Shown piece by piece: positions 16,931 through 27,700 of a stretch of 64,000 nucleotides of DNA (positions are counted from its first letter, which is position 1; each line of letters begins with the position of its first letter). The stretch covers positions 1 through 64,000 of the forward strand of contig JAGBJI010000007.1 in NCBI GenBank assembly GCA_017934545.1. Reading direction: 5' to 3'. The notes beneath the pieces were generated by a model. It was given only the letters and a program-made list of their open reading frames with translations, was not told the DNA's origin and did no database searches. The translations under genes were made by a program, and so were the position numbers. The stretch is from Bacteroidales bacterium. Its GTDB lineage: Bacteria; Bacteroidota; Bacteroidia; Bacteroidales; P3.

Positions 16931-18292
16931 ATGGACAGTTTGTGTGCAATATCCCCCGTAGACGGACGCTACAGAAGCAAAACGGAGCGTTTGGAGAATT
17001 ATTTTTCCGAAAAAGCTTTGATAAATTACCGCATAAAAGTGGAAATAGAGTACTTTATAGCCCTTTGTAAGAGCGGAATAAAACCGTTGGACAAAGTAAA
17101 GAGCGAAGTGTACGGCAAATTGCGTGAAATATATCTTAACTTTACACTTGAAGATGCACAAAAGATAAAAGATACGGAGAAGATTACCAACCACGATGTG
17201 AAGGCTGTGGAGTATTTTATCAAGGAAAAAATTGACAAAGACTTCCCCGAACTTACAGATTGCAAGGAATACATCCATTTCGGGTTGACTTCGCAGGATA
17301 TAAACAACACTGCCGTTCCGTTAAGCATAAAAGATTTCAACGAACAGGTGCTTTACGGCGAGTTGGATAAGATTACGGAGTTGATAGACGCAAAAGCATC
17401 GCAGTGGAAAGACGTTCCGATGCTTGCACATACGCACGGACAACCCGCATCACCCACTATGCTGGGCAAGGAACTGAAAGTATTTTCTTACCGTCTGAAA
17501 CAACAAGCGGCATATTTCGCTTTGATACCTATGAATGCTAAATTCGGCGGAGCGACAGGCAATTTCAATGCCCACCATGTAGCCTTTGAAGACGTTGATT
17601 GGTTGAAATTCGGCGATGAATTCATAGATTCGTTGGGATTGCAACGCCAATTGTACACCACCCAAATAGAGAATTACGACAATATGGCGGCATATTTTGA
17701 CAACCTACGCAGAATAAACACCATTCTTATTGACTTTTGCCGCGATATATGGATGTATATTTCGATGGAATACTTCAAACAAAAAATCAAAGAGGGCGAA
17801 GTAGGCTCGTCGGCTATGCCTCACAAGGTAAACCCTATTGATTTTGAAAACGCAGAGGGTAACTTGGGCGTAGCCAATGCACTTCTTACGCATTTGGCAA
17901 TGAAGTTACCCGTTTCCAGAATGCAGAGGGATTTGACCGATTCCACCGTTACGCGAAACATAGGCGTGCCTTTGGCACATATGCTTATAGCTTTTGCGTC
18001 GTTGGAAAAAGGTTTGAACAAACTTATTCTTAACCAAGACAAGTTGCATGCGGATTTGGAAAACAATTGGGCGGTGGTTGCCGAGGCTTTGCAGACGGTT
18101 TTACGCAGTATAGGCTACGATAAACCTTACGAAACGTTGAAAGCTTTGACCAGAACCAATACCCACATCACCGAAAAGTCAATAAAAGACTTTATAAACA
18201 CACTCAACGTAAGCCAAGAGATAAAAGACCGTATGCTTAAGATAACTCCGCACAACTATACGGGCATATACCCCGAAAGTGCGGACGAATAA
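16931..18292 (+). CDS. purB: Adenylosuccinate lyase
   Basis: 453 residues, normal family length. Catalyses two beta-eliminations in purine synthesis (SAICAR to AICAR; adenylosuccinate to AMP). The superfamily signature GSSAMPHKVNP starts at residue 292 and contains the catalytic Ser loop. The N-terminal SPVDGRYRSKT and TSQDINNTA motifs, and the THGQPASPT segment with the general-acid His, are of the E. coli-like clade. It overlaps nothing; the ABC transporter gene begins 3 nt after its stop. Confidence 0.95.
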   Translation: MDSLCAISPVDGRYRSKTERLENYFSEKALINYRIKVEIEYFIALCKSGIKPLDKVKSEVYGKLREIYLNFTLEDAQKIKDTEKITNHDVKAVEYFIKEKIDKDFPELTDCKEYIHFGLTSQDINNTAVPLSIKDFNEQVLYGELDKITELIDAKASQWKDVPMLAHTHGQPASPTMLGKELKVFSYRLKQQAAYFALIPMNAKFGGATGNFNAHHVAFEDVDWLKFGDEFIDSLGLQRQLYTTQIENYDNMAAYFDNLRRINTILIDFCRDIWMYISMEYFKQKIKEGEVGSSAMPHKVNPIDFENAEGNLGVANALLTHLAMKLPVSRMQRDLTDSTVTRNIGVPLAHMLIAFASLEKGLNKLILNQDKLHADLENNWAVVAEALQTVLRSIGYDKPYETLKALTRTNTHITEKSIKDFINTLNVSQEIKDRMLKITPHNYTGIYPESADE

Positions 18293-18295
18293 ATT

Positions 18296-20098
18296 ATGAC
18301 AAAACAGGAAAAAACATTCATAAAGCAGTTTGCGGGCAAATACCGTATGCACTATGCACTCTATTTTTTGCTTGTCGTGCTTATGAGTGTTTTTTCCATT
18401 TGCTCGGTGCTTTCTTTAAACAACTTCCTTCAGATACTTTTTCCCATTGACAACGCCTCCTCGTCAACTTCGGAGCTGAACAAGATGTTGGAAAACGTCT
18501 ACGGATATTTTTTGAAGTTCGGAAAACAAAAAGCGTTGTTTTATTTCACGGCAATAATTATAGTTGTCTATTTGCTCAAAGACGTGTTTACTTATTTGAG
18601 TCAATACCAGATAGGCCGCATACGCAACAAGATACTGTTCAACGTACGTAATGCCATGATGGAAAAGTGCGTAGGACAGGATATATCCTTTGTTAACAGG
18701 TACAAAAAGGGGGATTTGCTTTCGCGGTTTTCGTCCGACGTGACTGAAACGGAAGAAACACTGTTAAAACCCTGCCAAACCATAATCAACAGTGTGGTCA
18801 TAGTACTGTTGTATCTTGTGATGCTTTTCTATATTGACTATTTACTTACTCTGTGTGCATTGATTTTGTTCCCAATAGTGGCGTTTTTCACTTCTTTGCT
18901 CTCACGCAAACTGCGCGGACAGTCAAAAAAACTACAGTCGGACAACGCCCGGCTTATCTCCGTTACCGAAGAAACGGTTGCGGGATTGAGAATAATCAAG
19001 TCGTTGGCTGCAATAGAATACATGAACCGCCGTTTCAGAGAGTTTAACCAGAGTTTCACCGCTTTGAGAAACAAAGTATACCGCAGGGTTGACCTTTCTT
19101 CGCCGCAAAGCGAGTTTGTTTCGTCCATAGTTATAAGCATTATTTTGTTGATAGGCGGAACGGAGATAATGCAAACGCACAGTCTTTCGCCCTCAATGTT
19201 CGTTGTCTACTTGGTATTGTTTATTCTTATCATCAAACCCGCCAAAGACGCTTCTACGGCATATTACAATATAAAGCGTTCTGCGGGTGCGTTAAGCCGT
19301 ATATGCGACATTGTTTATTCCGACCGTGATATACAGGAACCGCTTTGCCCTAAAGCAATGCCTGTTTTGACCAAAGGCATAACCTTTAAAGACGTTAACT
19401 TTTCGTACGGTGACAACCAAGTGCTGAAAAATGTCAACCTGTGCTTTGAAAAAGGCAAAACCACCGCCGTTGTCGGTGCTTCGGGGTCGGGCAAAACCAC
19501 TATGGCGGACTTGATAATGAAGTTTTACCAACTGAAAGACGAAAATTCCGATATATTGTTTGATGATGTATCGGTCAATGATATAAACGGCGAAGAGATA
19601 CGCCGCCATATAGCCGTGGTTACGCAGGAAACGGTGCTGTTTAACGACAGTGTTCAGGGCAATATAGCGTTCGGCGGCGACTATACTTTTGAGCAGATAA
19701 AGCATGCAGCGGATATAGCCAACGCTACTGAATTCATAGAGATGATGCCCGAAAAATTCAACACCAATATAGGCGATAAAGGCAGCAAACTCAGCGGCGG
19801 CCAACGCCAAAGGCTGTCCATAGCCAGAGCGGTGTTGAAAGACGCTTCGGTGCTTATACTTGACGAGGCTACAAGTGCGTTGGACACCGACAGCGAACGC
19901 AAAGTGCAGCAGGCGTTGGACACCGTATCCAAAGACCGTACTACCATTGTCATTGCACATAGGTTGAGTACCGTTGTCAACGCCGACAAGATAGTGGTTT
20001 TGGACAGAGGCGAAATCAAAGAACAGGGAACCCATAAGGAGCTTTACGCTCTGCACGGCATTTATTACAATCTTTACCGCATGCAGCAAATAGGTTAA
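18296..20098 (+). CDS. ABC transporter, fused permease-ATPase (MsbA-like exporter)
   Basis: 600 residues. Six predicted membrane helices in residues ~20-320 form an ABC type I exporter domain. The ATPase follows: Walker A GASGSGKTT with K400, signature LSGGQRQRLSIARA near 500, Walker B VLILDEATSALD, and the H-loop IAHRLST. It is a half-transporter working as a homodimer; MsbA-like lipid A/lipid export is the common role of this clade in Bacteroidetes, but the substrate is not shown by sequence. It begins 3 nt after purB and is followed by a dispersed intergenic element. Confidence 0.9.
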   Translation: MTKQEKTFIKQFAGKYRMHYALYFLLVVLMSVFSICSVLSLNNFLQILFPIDNASSSTSELNKMLENVYGYFLKFGKQKALFYFTAIIIVVYLLKDVFTYLSQYQIGRIRNKILFNVRNAMMEKCVGQDISFVNRYKKGDLLSRFSSDVTETEETLLKPCQTIINSVVIVLLYLVMLFYIDYLLTLCALILFPIVAFFTSLLSRKLRGQSKKLQSDNARLISVTEETVAGLRIIKSLAAIEYMNRRFREFNQSFTALRNKVYRRVDLSSPQSEFVSSIVISIILLIGGTEIMQTHSLSPSMFVVYLVLFILIIKPAKDASTAYYNIKRSAGALSRICDIVYSDRDIQEPLCPKAMPVLTKGITFKDVNFSYGDNQVLKNVNLCFEKGKTTAVVGASGSGKTTMADLIMKFYQLKDENSDILFDDVSVNDINGEEIRRHIAVVTQETVLFNDSVQGNIAFGGDYTFEQIKHAADIANATEFIEMMPEKFNTNIGDKGSKLSGGQRQRLSIARAVLKDASVLILDEATSALDTDSERKVQQALDTVSKDRTTIVIAHRLSTVVNADKIVVLDRGEIKEQGTHKELYALHGIYYNLYRMQQIG

Positions 20099-20122
20099 AT
20101 AAGTTATAACGCCTTTTAGTTA

Positions 20123-20275
20123 TTGCCCTTTGCGAAAACAATCCCGGAAAAACCTATTTTTTTAACTCAAAAAACCATATTTTTTGACCGAAAAAATCAG
20201 ATTTTTTTCACATTACTTTCGCAAGGGGCAGAAATTTTATGCCGTAGGGCAAAAATAAAAATAAAAAGGGCGGCG
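20123..20275. repeat. Dispersed intergenic element, ATCAGAT-type core
   Basis: Outer arms TTGCCCTTTGCGAAA (20123-20137) and TTTCGCAAGGGGCA (20217-20230) pair almost perfectly. Between them are three A/T-flanked units (around 20153-20164, 20168-20185, 20190-20210), the last being AAAAAATCAGATTTTTTT. The architecture matches the elements at 31267, 38391, 48118, 54530 and 63501. Lies between the exporter gene and msrA. Confidence 0.7.
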
Positions 20276-20357
20276 GGAAAGAAAGGTTTTGAGATTGTTA
20301 ACGGCAATAAAACCAAGCCTATTGCGTTATTTAAACAAATTGAAAACGTGATTAAAA

Positions 20358-20870
20358 ATGAAGACAATATATTTTGCAGGCGGTTGTTTTTGGGGTACGC
20401 AGCATTATTTCAAACAAATCAAGGGCGTAATCAGTACGCAGACGGGCTATGCCAACGGTTCAACGCTTAATCCGACCTACGAACAGGTCTATACCGACAC
20501 TACGGGCTACGCCGAAACGGTTTGCGTGTCATACGACGAACATACGGTAAGCACGGAGTTTCTTATTGAGATGTTTTTCCATGCCGTTGACCCCACAAGT
20601 CTGAACCGTCAGGGCGGCGATTGCGGAGTGCGTTACCGTACGGGCATATATTCTTTGAATGAAGACGATTTGTCGTTGGCTGAAAGCATAATACACGAAA
20701 AGCAAAAACAGTTTGAAGACAAAATAGTAGTTGAGGTGCTGCCGCTGAAGAATTTTTATCCTGCCGAAGAATACCATCAAAACTATTTAGACAAAAATCC
20801 CGACGGATATTGTCATATTCCGTCGGAATTGTTTGACTTTGCACGCCGGGCAGGTATGGTAAAACCTTAA
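20358..20870 (+). CDS. msrA: Peptide methionine-S-sulfoxide reductase
   Basis: 170 residues. Reduces the S-epimer of methionine sulfoxide in proteins. The active-site motif GGCFWG has the catalytic Cys at position 10; TGYANG, NPTYEQV, HAVDPTSLNRQGGD and YHQNYL are conserved family blocks. Cys in GGDCGVRYRTGIY is a candidate resolving Cys. No MsrB domain is fused. Start ATG at 20358 places the active site at its usual distance. It converges with the T9SS gene; the stops lie only a few bases apart. Confidence 0.94.
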   Translation: MKTIYFAGGCFWGTQHYFKQIKGVISTQTGYANGSTLNPTYEQVYTDTTGYAETVCVSYDEHTVSTEFLIEMFFHAVDPTSLNRQGGDCGVRYRTGIYSLNEDDLSLAESIIHEKQKQFEDKIVVEVLPLKNFYPAEEYHQNYLDKNPDGYCHIPSELFDFARRAGMVKP

Positions 20871-20876
20871 GCGTTT

Positions 20877-23800
20877 TTATTGTTTAATCCATTTAAGCGT
20901 TTTTCCCTCCGTGCGTAAATAGTATACACCGTTCTTCAGGTCGCTTACATCTATTGTCAATAGCCTTGCAAAAGCTTTGAGTTCAACGGTTTTCACGGTT
21001 TTGCCTGAATTGTCGGTTATTTGAATCTGCACGCTGTGGTTTACAGGCGTCATCTGCAGGGTTATCTTTTCGTTTGCAGGGTTAGGGTAGAGTAACAGTG
21101 TATTGTCTTGCTGCACCTGAATCAAAGCATTTCCGTCTTGGTATTGATAGTACGTTATTTTTGTTACACTACTGTCGCAACCGTCAACGCTTTGAAGCGT
21201 TTGCAAAAGCACGGTGTCCGAATAGTTTTCGCCCGTTTGTTCAATCAATACGGTGTCGTATACAAATGTATTATACACAGGGTTGATTGTAAGGGACAAA
21301 ACCGTGATGCTGTCAAGGTATTTGTTGACATTGACAGTGTCGTAATACGTTCCGCTTTCCTTGAGAGTCTTTCCGTTGAAATCGTACGTTTCCCCGCTGC
21401 ATGCCGTTGCCGATGTGTAGCCGTAGACGGTATCCACGGTGTTGTCATAATCGTAATAAGTGATGAGGGTTACCACACTGTCGCAACCTAAATAGGTTTG
21501 GTTGTTGTTAACTACGGTGTCGCTGTAATCTTCGCCCTTTTCACTTAAAACAATTGTGTCAAAAACCAACGTATTGTACACGGGGTTGACGGTAAAGGTC
21601 AAAACGGTGATACTGTCAAGGTATTTGTTGACGTTAACCGTATCGTAATACGTTCCGCTTTGTGATAAAGTTTTGCCGCCAAATACATACGTTCCGCCCT
21701 GACATACATCTGCGTCTATGTTTTTATAAACCGTGTCCACGCTGTTGTCATAGTCGTAATATTTAATGACGGTTACCACGCTGTCGCAGCCTAAAAAGGT
21801 CTGGTTTTCGGTGACGGTGGTGTCGCTGTAATCCTCTCCTTTGACGTTGAACTTAATTGTGTCAAAGACAGTTGTGTCATAAGCCGTGTTAACCGTAAGA
21901 TTCAGATAAACTATACTGTCTTTGACTTCGCTTATTTCTATCGTGTCGGTGTAAAGACCGGCATCAAAAAGCATTTTTCCGCCGAACTGATACGTTTCGT
22001 TTGAGCATATGGACTGACTGTATTCGTGTTTGACTGTTTGTTTTTCGTCAACATAATCCCACCAAGTCTTTTTGGTGATTATGCTGTCGCATCCTTTTAC
22101 GGTTTGCAGCGTGTCTATAATCACCGTTTCCTTGTCCGTGCCGAGTTTGTCCGTTACTTTGATTGTGTCAAGCAAGGTTATACTGTACACAGGATTGATT
22201 GTGAGGGATAAAACCGTAATACTGTCGCGGTATTTGTTGACATTGACCGTGTCGTAATACGTTCCGCTTTCCTTAAAGGTTTTTCCACCCAATTGATATG
22301 ATTCTCCGTTGCATTTTTCCGCCGCTATGTACTTGTAAACCGTGTCTACGGTGTTGTCATAATCGTAACGGGTGATGACGGTTGTCACACTGTCACAACC
22401 CAAATAGGTTTGGTTGTTTTTAACTACGGTGTCACTGTAATCTTCTCCCTTTTCACTTAAGACAATCGTGTCAAAAAATGTCTGATTGTAGGTCTTGCCG
22501 ACCGTAAGCGACAAAACATAAAGCGTATCAGCAGCCAATGTGGTGTGGACAAAATAGGAATAATCGCCGCTTTGTGAATATTCGCTGCCGTGAAATTCTG
22601 TTTTTCCGCCCTCGCATATGGTTTTCTTTACCGTATCTATGACATAATTTTTGGCAAAGGTCACAAAGTTGAACGTACTTTTGCCTTCGGTCAGTTTGTT
22701 TACACCTTTCTTGTCGCCGAGTACAGTGTTTTTTATTGTCATCTTATACTTGCCGCTCAAGTTAGTGTCTTTCGGCGAAAGCGAAAACTCAACCAACGCA
22801 CCCGAAGTGTCTTTTACTGCGTTGTTTTGCATGGAAAAAACCAGCAACCTGTAGGTTGAATCGTTCAAAGCGACAACGTTCAGTGTGTGATTGTCACTGC
22901 GTGAGGTCAAAGTAAAGTCCGACGGGTCTAAAGTGTAGTTCCACGCCGGAAAACCGATGTCCGTTTGTATTGCAGTCAGAGTTGAATAGTTGTTTATCAC
23001 TATCTGTCCTTTTATATCGTCACTTGCAAGCAGTGTGTCCTCAAATGCAAGCGATATATGGTTGGGTTCGTAGCGTGAAAGGCTGATTTGTACGGGTTTC
23101 ATCGGATTTTGTGCGTCCGAAGAGTATATATTCATTTGGCAGGTGAAGTTTCCTTCGCCTTGATTGTAAGCACAGACGGTCAAAGTTTTGCTTTTGCCCT
23201 GTTCAATCTCAAACGGCAGAGCTTCTTTAACAAAATAACCCTCTTGGGTGAACACCGCAGAGTTTATCTTCAGCGTTGCATTGCCTGAATTGTAAATACT
23301 CAGCGTTTGTTTGGCGGTGTCTTTGACGGAAAGCGTGCCTAAATCCAACGAAGAAGAGCAACTGATTTTGCCGCTTCTGATTTGAATGGAGGCATTGCTC
23401 ACTGCGGACACCACATTGTTGGCTTGCTTGTCGGCAATTGCCGTTTGGACAAGTTTAGGATAGTAATAACCGCCGCTGCCGTGCAAAAGAACGTCAAAGG
23501 TGGCTATAACGCCGTCGGTATCTTTCACCGCAGAGTTGTCGGGCGAATATATAAGCAAAGAAAGCGTATCATTGTTCAAACCTGCATACGCAATATGGTT
23601 GGTTTTTCTTGCTTGGTTGATTTTAAACGAATTTTCCACGTATTGCAATGCCGCAGGCATGACGATGTTTGTCTGCAATCCCGCCACGGAATCCATGTTG
23701 TTCATCTTCAGTTGCAATGTTATCACGCTGTCATTATATCCTAACGCACTCAAAAGGTGCAATTCGTTGACCGAATACGCATCGGCGGCAAGCACTTGTT

Positions 23801-24527
23801 GTTGCATTCCGTTCACACCGTCGGAATACACGCTTACTTTGTTCAAAGCTTTGCCGCTTTTGACGGGTGAGTATTTTACGGTGAGGTTTTTTGACGCTCC
23901 GGCGTTGATTGTCATCGGCGAAAACGCACATGAATATACCGTGTCGTCAAACTGAACCGACGAAACCGTCAAAGCCTGCGTTCCGGTGTTTTTCAACGAA
24001 AGTGTCTTGGTGTATTGTTTGCGTATAGGTATGTGTCCGAAGTTCAAAGTGTCGCTTACAATCTGCAACTTGGGTGCAAGGATTTTTATGCTTGCGTTTT
24101 TAACCGTGCAGGATTTGGCTTTGCCTTCGGCGGAAGAAAGTTTGACCTGTACGGCTTCGGCTTTGTATGTACCGGGTTCGCTGCCCAGTATCAGTTTGAA
24201 CTGAACTATCTCCCCGTCGGAGTTTTTCAATGGTTTTAAACTCAAAGAGTAGACATATATTTTCAGAGTGTCCTTGCTTACGGCGGCATAAAGCACATGT
24301 GAGTCCGAACGCAAAGCATTCAATATGCAGGAGTTTTCCGCATAGGTTAGGTTCGGGTTTAGCGGAATCATTATCTGCAATGCCGTTACAGTGTCCGTGT
24401 TGGCAAGTTGTACGGATACATTGACCGTATCTTTGGGTTTGCCGTCCGAAGATGTTATTGTGAGTTTGTTAGCCGCACTGACTGCAGTTGTCAGTATTAA
24501 TATCAATGTAAAGACTGTGTGTTTCAT
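20877..24527 (-). CDS. Secreted T9SS protein with three cohesin-like modules and tandem repeats
   Basis: 1216 residues. A signal peptide (MKHTVFTLILILTTAVSA) is followed by three cohesin-like beta modules (about 20-150, 250-380, 485-620), each with the pattern of an early 'ALQ-x-x-I' strand and a central Y-E-N-S turn. Two ASH/immunoglobulin-like modules with paired NTG or NSG turns lie between them. From ~622 to 1132 are five to six ~100-residue repeats with motifs SGTYYDTVNVNKY and LGCDSVVT. The end (LYPNPANEKITL to LKWIKQ) is a type A T9SS sorting domain, so the protein is exported and anchored at the surface. It follows the dockerin-bearing subtilase gene on the same strand, which suggests a scaffold-partner pair. 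Confidence 0.85.
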   Translation of the reverse strand: MKHTVFTLILILTTAVSAANKLTITSSDGKPKDTVNVSVQLANTDTVTALQIMIPLNPNLTYAENSCILNALRSDSHVLYAAVSKDTLKIYVYSLSLKPLKNSDGEIVQFKLILGSEPGTYKAEAVQVKLSSAEGKAKSCTVKNASIKILAPKLQIVSDTLNFGHIPIRKQYTKTLSLKNTGTQALTVSSVQFDDTVYSCAFSPMTINAGASKNLTVKYSPVKSGKALNKVSVYSDGVNGMQQQVLAADAYSVNELHLLSALGYNDSVITLQLKMNNMDSVAGLQTNIVMPAALQYVENSFKINQARKTNHIAYAGLNNDTLSLLIYSPDNSAVKDTDGVIATFDVLLHGSGGYYYPKLVQTAIADKQANNVVSAVSNASIQIRSGKISCSSSLDLGTLSVKDTAKQTLSIYNSGNATLKINSAVFTQEGYFVKEALPFEIEQGKSKTLTVCAYNQGEGNFTCQMNIYSSDAQNPMKPVQISLSRYEPNHISLAFEDTLLASDDIKGQIVINNYSTLTAIQTDIGFPAWNYTLDPSDFTLTSRSDNHTLNVVALNDSTYRLLVFSMQNNAVKDTSGALVEFSLSPKDTNLSGKYKMTIKNTVLGDKKGVNKLTEGKSTFNFVTFAKNYVIDTVKKTICEGGKTEFHGSEYSQSGDYSYFVHTTLAADTLYVLSLTVGKTYNQTFFDTIVLSEKGEDYSDTVVKNNQTYLGCDSVTTVITRYDYDNTVDTVYKYIAAEKCNGESYQLGGKTFKESGTYYDTVNVNKYRDSITVLSLTINPVYSITLLDTIKVTDKLGTDKETVIIDTLQTVKGCDSIITKKTWWDYVDEKQTVKHEYSQSICSNETYQFGGKMLFDAGLYTDTIEISEVKDSIVYLNLTVNTAYDTTVFDTIKFNVKGEDYSDTTVTENQTFLGCDSVVTVIKYYDYDNSVDTVYKNIDADVCQGGTYVFGGKTLSQSGTYYDTVNVNKYLDSITVLTFTVNPVYNTLVFDTIVLSEKGEDYSDTVVNNNQTYLGCDSVVTLITYYDYDNTVDTVYGYTSATACSGETYDFNGKTLKESGTYYDTVNVNKYLDSITVLSLTINPVYNTFVYDTVLIEQTGENYSDTVLLQTLQSVDGCDSSVTKITYYQYQDGNALIQVQQDNTLLLYPNPANEKITLQMTPVNHSVQIQITDNSGKTVKTVELKAFARLLTIDVSDLKNGVYYLRTEGKTLKWIKQ
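21130..22660 (-). repeat. Tandem ~310-bp coding repeats in the cohesin-like T9SS gene
   Basis: Five to six copies of a ~100-codon unit are visible at DNA level; for example the segment encoding GTYYDTVNVNKYLDSITVL recurs near 21310, 21625 and 22215 with few changes. High identity between some neighbouring copies makes copy-number change by recombination possible. Confidence 0.75.
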
Positions 24528-24572
24528 CTTTGTAAAAACTTTGCATTAATATGTGAAATAATGTTTTTGCGG

Positions 24573-24703
24573 AATTGTTTTGTGAAAAGAGTTTCAAAAA
24601 ACATATGTTTTTGAAATGAAAAACATATGTTTTTTAATCAAAATTCATATGTTTTTTTGAAAAAATACATATGTTTTTTTATTTCTCCTTTCACAAAACA
24701 ATT
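24573..24703. repeat. Dispersed intergenic element, CATATG-type core
   Basis: Outer arms AATTGTTTTGTGAAA (24573-24587) and TTTCACAAAACAATT (24689-24703) are a perfect 15-bp inverted repeat. Inside are four units of CATATG flanked by A-runs and T-runs, spaced ~20 nt. The same 84-nt core recurs at 50716 (same orientation) and 60080 (inverted). Confidence 0.75.
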
Positions 24704-24718
24704 TTTTACGGCAAAACT

Positions 24719-27700
24719 CTATTTGTTTACTATCAGTTTGTATGTGTGGGCAAGCATACCGTCCAAACGCAACTGCACGAAATATATTCCGTTGTGCATA
24801 AAAGAAGCGTCCCACTTGTATTGATACTCTCCCGTAGAGGGAATGTCAAAGCGTTTTTGCCCAATCACTCTGCCCGTAACGTCGCTAAAGGTCAAAACAG
24901 CCGTCTTTACGCTTTTGTTACCTACGGCAAAGGTTATGTTGAACACGTCTTTGCTCGGATTAGGGTATACTTGGGTTATTGCCGATTGCAATTCCATAAC
25001 GTCAGTCAGACCTTGCTGCGAAGCAAGTATAGGTATTATGTTTTTACCTGACGTATCTGACAGAACTATCTGCTTTATCTCCGCTCCGTTGAGTTTTATT
25101 AAAGCCGTCTTTCCTTTAGGCAATTTCTTACCGCTTAGAGAATACGCCATAAACATATAATTGCCTTCCGGCGTCCATTGTTTTATTTGTTCAAACTGAC
25201 TTAAACTTTCAAGGGATTGTATCTTGTCAGTTGTAAATGAGAACTGCACTCCAGCCATAGGTACAGGCGAATCAACAAAAAGTGTATCGTTTTCTATAAA
25301 GTACAGTGCCGTCACATCGTTGCCAGCTTTGCTGGAAGTAGTGTTACCCATTATTATGTTGATAATGCCCACGATGTCCAATACGTCTATCGTTCCGTCG
25401 TCGTTTACGTCTGCTGCTTCAAATATAAACGGTTGCGGGTTCTGGTTGGTGACATAATTGATGGTTGTTATTATGTCTGCAACGTCTACACTCATACTTC
25501 CGTTTGCGTCACCTTTGATTGAGGACAATGGCATGGAGGAAACAGTCTTGGAAGGAGAGTTTTCGTCCAACGAAGTACGCAATATCTTGTAGTAATAGTA
25601 GTATCTCTCACCGGGAACGACGTCATAATCGGTAAACAATGTGTCTACAATCAAAGAAATGTTTATCATAACTGTGTCACCCGGCAACCAAGTAGTGTCT
25701 TCGTCGGTTATCTGCATTTTATTGTACTGATAACGGTACATATTAAAGCCCAAAAAGTCGTCAACGTTCATCTCTTGGTTGTTCCATTCCAATTCTACTT
25801 TACCTAAACCTGCCGTTGCCTGAAATCCTGCGGACATTGAACCAGATGATTCTACATATACGTTGAACCTTTGGTTCTCAAACGGAACTTCAAAATGCTC
25901 ATCATCTTTTGCTCCGTCCACATAGATACGGTTCAATCCGTCTATAGCGTCCTTGCCTGTAAGGGTTTTGTAACAGGTGTATATGGTGCTGTCATCGCTC
26001 CACGAACCGTTTTCACCTATGGCAGTCTGCGTGTAAGGAGGTCTTACTCCCATAGCCACGATAGGCGTATAAGCGGTGTCGCATGCACGGTTGAAATAAA
26101 CCTTGAACTCATGCTTGCCCACACCCAGCGGGGGTATTGAGTCAAACTCGTCCTGTGCATCATGTCCGTCTACTTCCACTTTCCAAACTATGCCGTGTGC
26201 TTCTTTAAACGGCCGTTTTGCCATCTTTGACAAATCAATTTTGGTAAATACAGTGCTGTTCGGATAGTCAAAGTCGTAGACTCTTTGCCGTACAATCTTT
26301 TCCGACCCCGAACCGTAGTACATTGTGTCCAGAGTTTGTGTACCTATTCCGCCGTTGTATGCATATATTATATATTCGAAACGTGTCAAATCATACGGCA
26401 GAATGTTGGAATAAGATATGTTTGCAAACTTGTCAGGTATATAAGTGACGTATTGATTATCACAATCGGGGGAAATATAGTTGTTGGCAAAGTTACAATA
26501 TTCTGTATAAGACTGATTAAAGCTGCCTGAAATTTTTCCGTTGATTATATTTGTATAAGACGCTTGTCCTTCTACACCATATAATTGAGTGGTGTTTCTT
26601 ACTATGCAGTTATTAAGTTGTGCTTTAGATGGAAAAAAGTTGCCATAGTCAAATAAACAGTATGAAAATTTTTGAAAAGGGAATTGCGAATTCCAATGGT
26701 CGTATGCTTCCATATCTCTTTTTGTGAATGTTATCAAACTGTCGGGCGTTCCGTCAGATACAACATGGCCTTCACATTTCCATGTAGCATTTTGGTTAAA
26801 TTTCAATACAGTACCCGGCATAATAACAAGAGTATCGCCTGCGGGTATACCTAATTTCTCCACTATATAATGGACATCAGGCCACAGCGTATCGTTGCCG
26901 TTAAGAATTTTGTTGAGTTTTACTCCGTTGGTTACGAAAATAGTGAAATCATATCTTGTTGTGTCCTTGCATTTAGGTGAAAATGCACACATAGTTAATT
27001 GTATTGCTCTGCGGTCAGATATGTTTTGCTTTAAAGTAATGTCAATAGGATTATTGCCTTTTGCCTTTGCATAGGAGGATAAAGAATGTCCTAATGCCAC
27101 ATGATTGCTGTTGAATGTAAACAATGTGGTGTCTTCGTATTCTTGGAACTCCAACCACACCGTTATACTGTCCGCCGCGGCACCTACGGTGCGTATTGTT
27201 GGGTATATCTGTATTCTTTCACCTGCGTCGGCGTACCATGAACCGTCGCCGTACAGCGTGTCATTGATTTCATAATTCACTATCTGCAACTGGGCAGGCA
27301 AAGCATTGATACTGTCATAGACTTTGATAAAGTTAACGGATGTAAACTCATCCTGCCAATGTATAAGATTTGATAAAAGCAATTCTTTAGAGGCAAATTG
27401 CTGTCTGTCTAACAACACACTTATCCCTCCTGCAACTAAAGGACAAGACATTGAAGTTCCCTGAAAAGATTTGTATAATCCGTTAGGGACTGTTGAAATT
27501 ATGTTTACGCCGGGAGCGGAAAGTTCGTAGTTGTATAATTGTTCTTCACTGTATTGAGAAAAAGTAGGACCGTCGCAATCAATATTTGAAAAATCCGCTA
27601 AATAGCCGTTGTTTTCATCGAAATATGATTTTGTAGCTTGAACACCTATGACAAAAGAATAAGCTGCGGGAAAAAGCGGTTGGTCCATACTTGCATGACC

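Noticed and set aside
24596..24680. Regularly spaced CATATG units as a CRISPR array
   Set aside because: The units are short palindromes within A/T-runs, spacers are low complexity and not unique, and no cas genes are near; it is one member of the dispersed element family.
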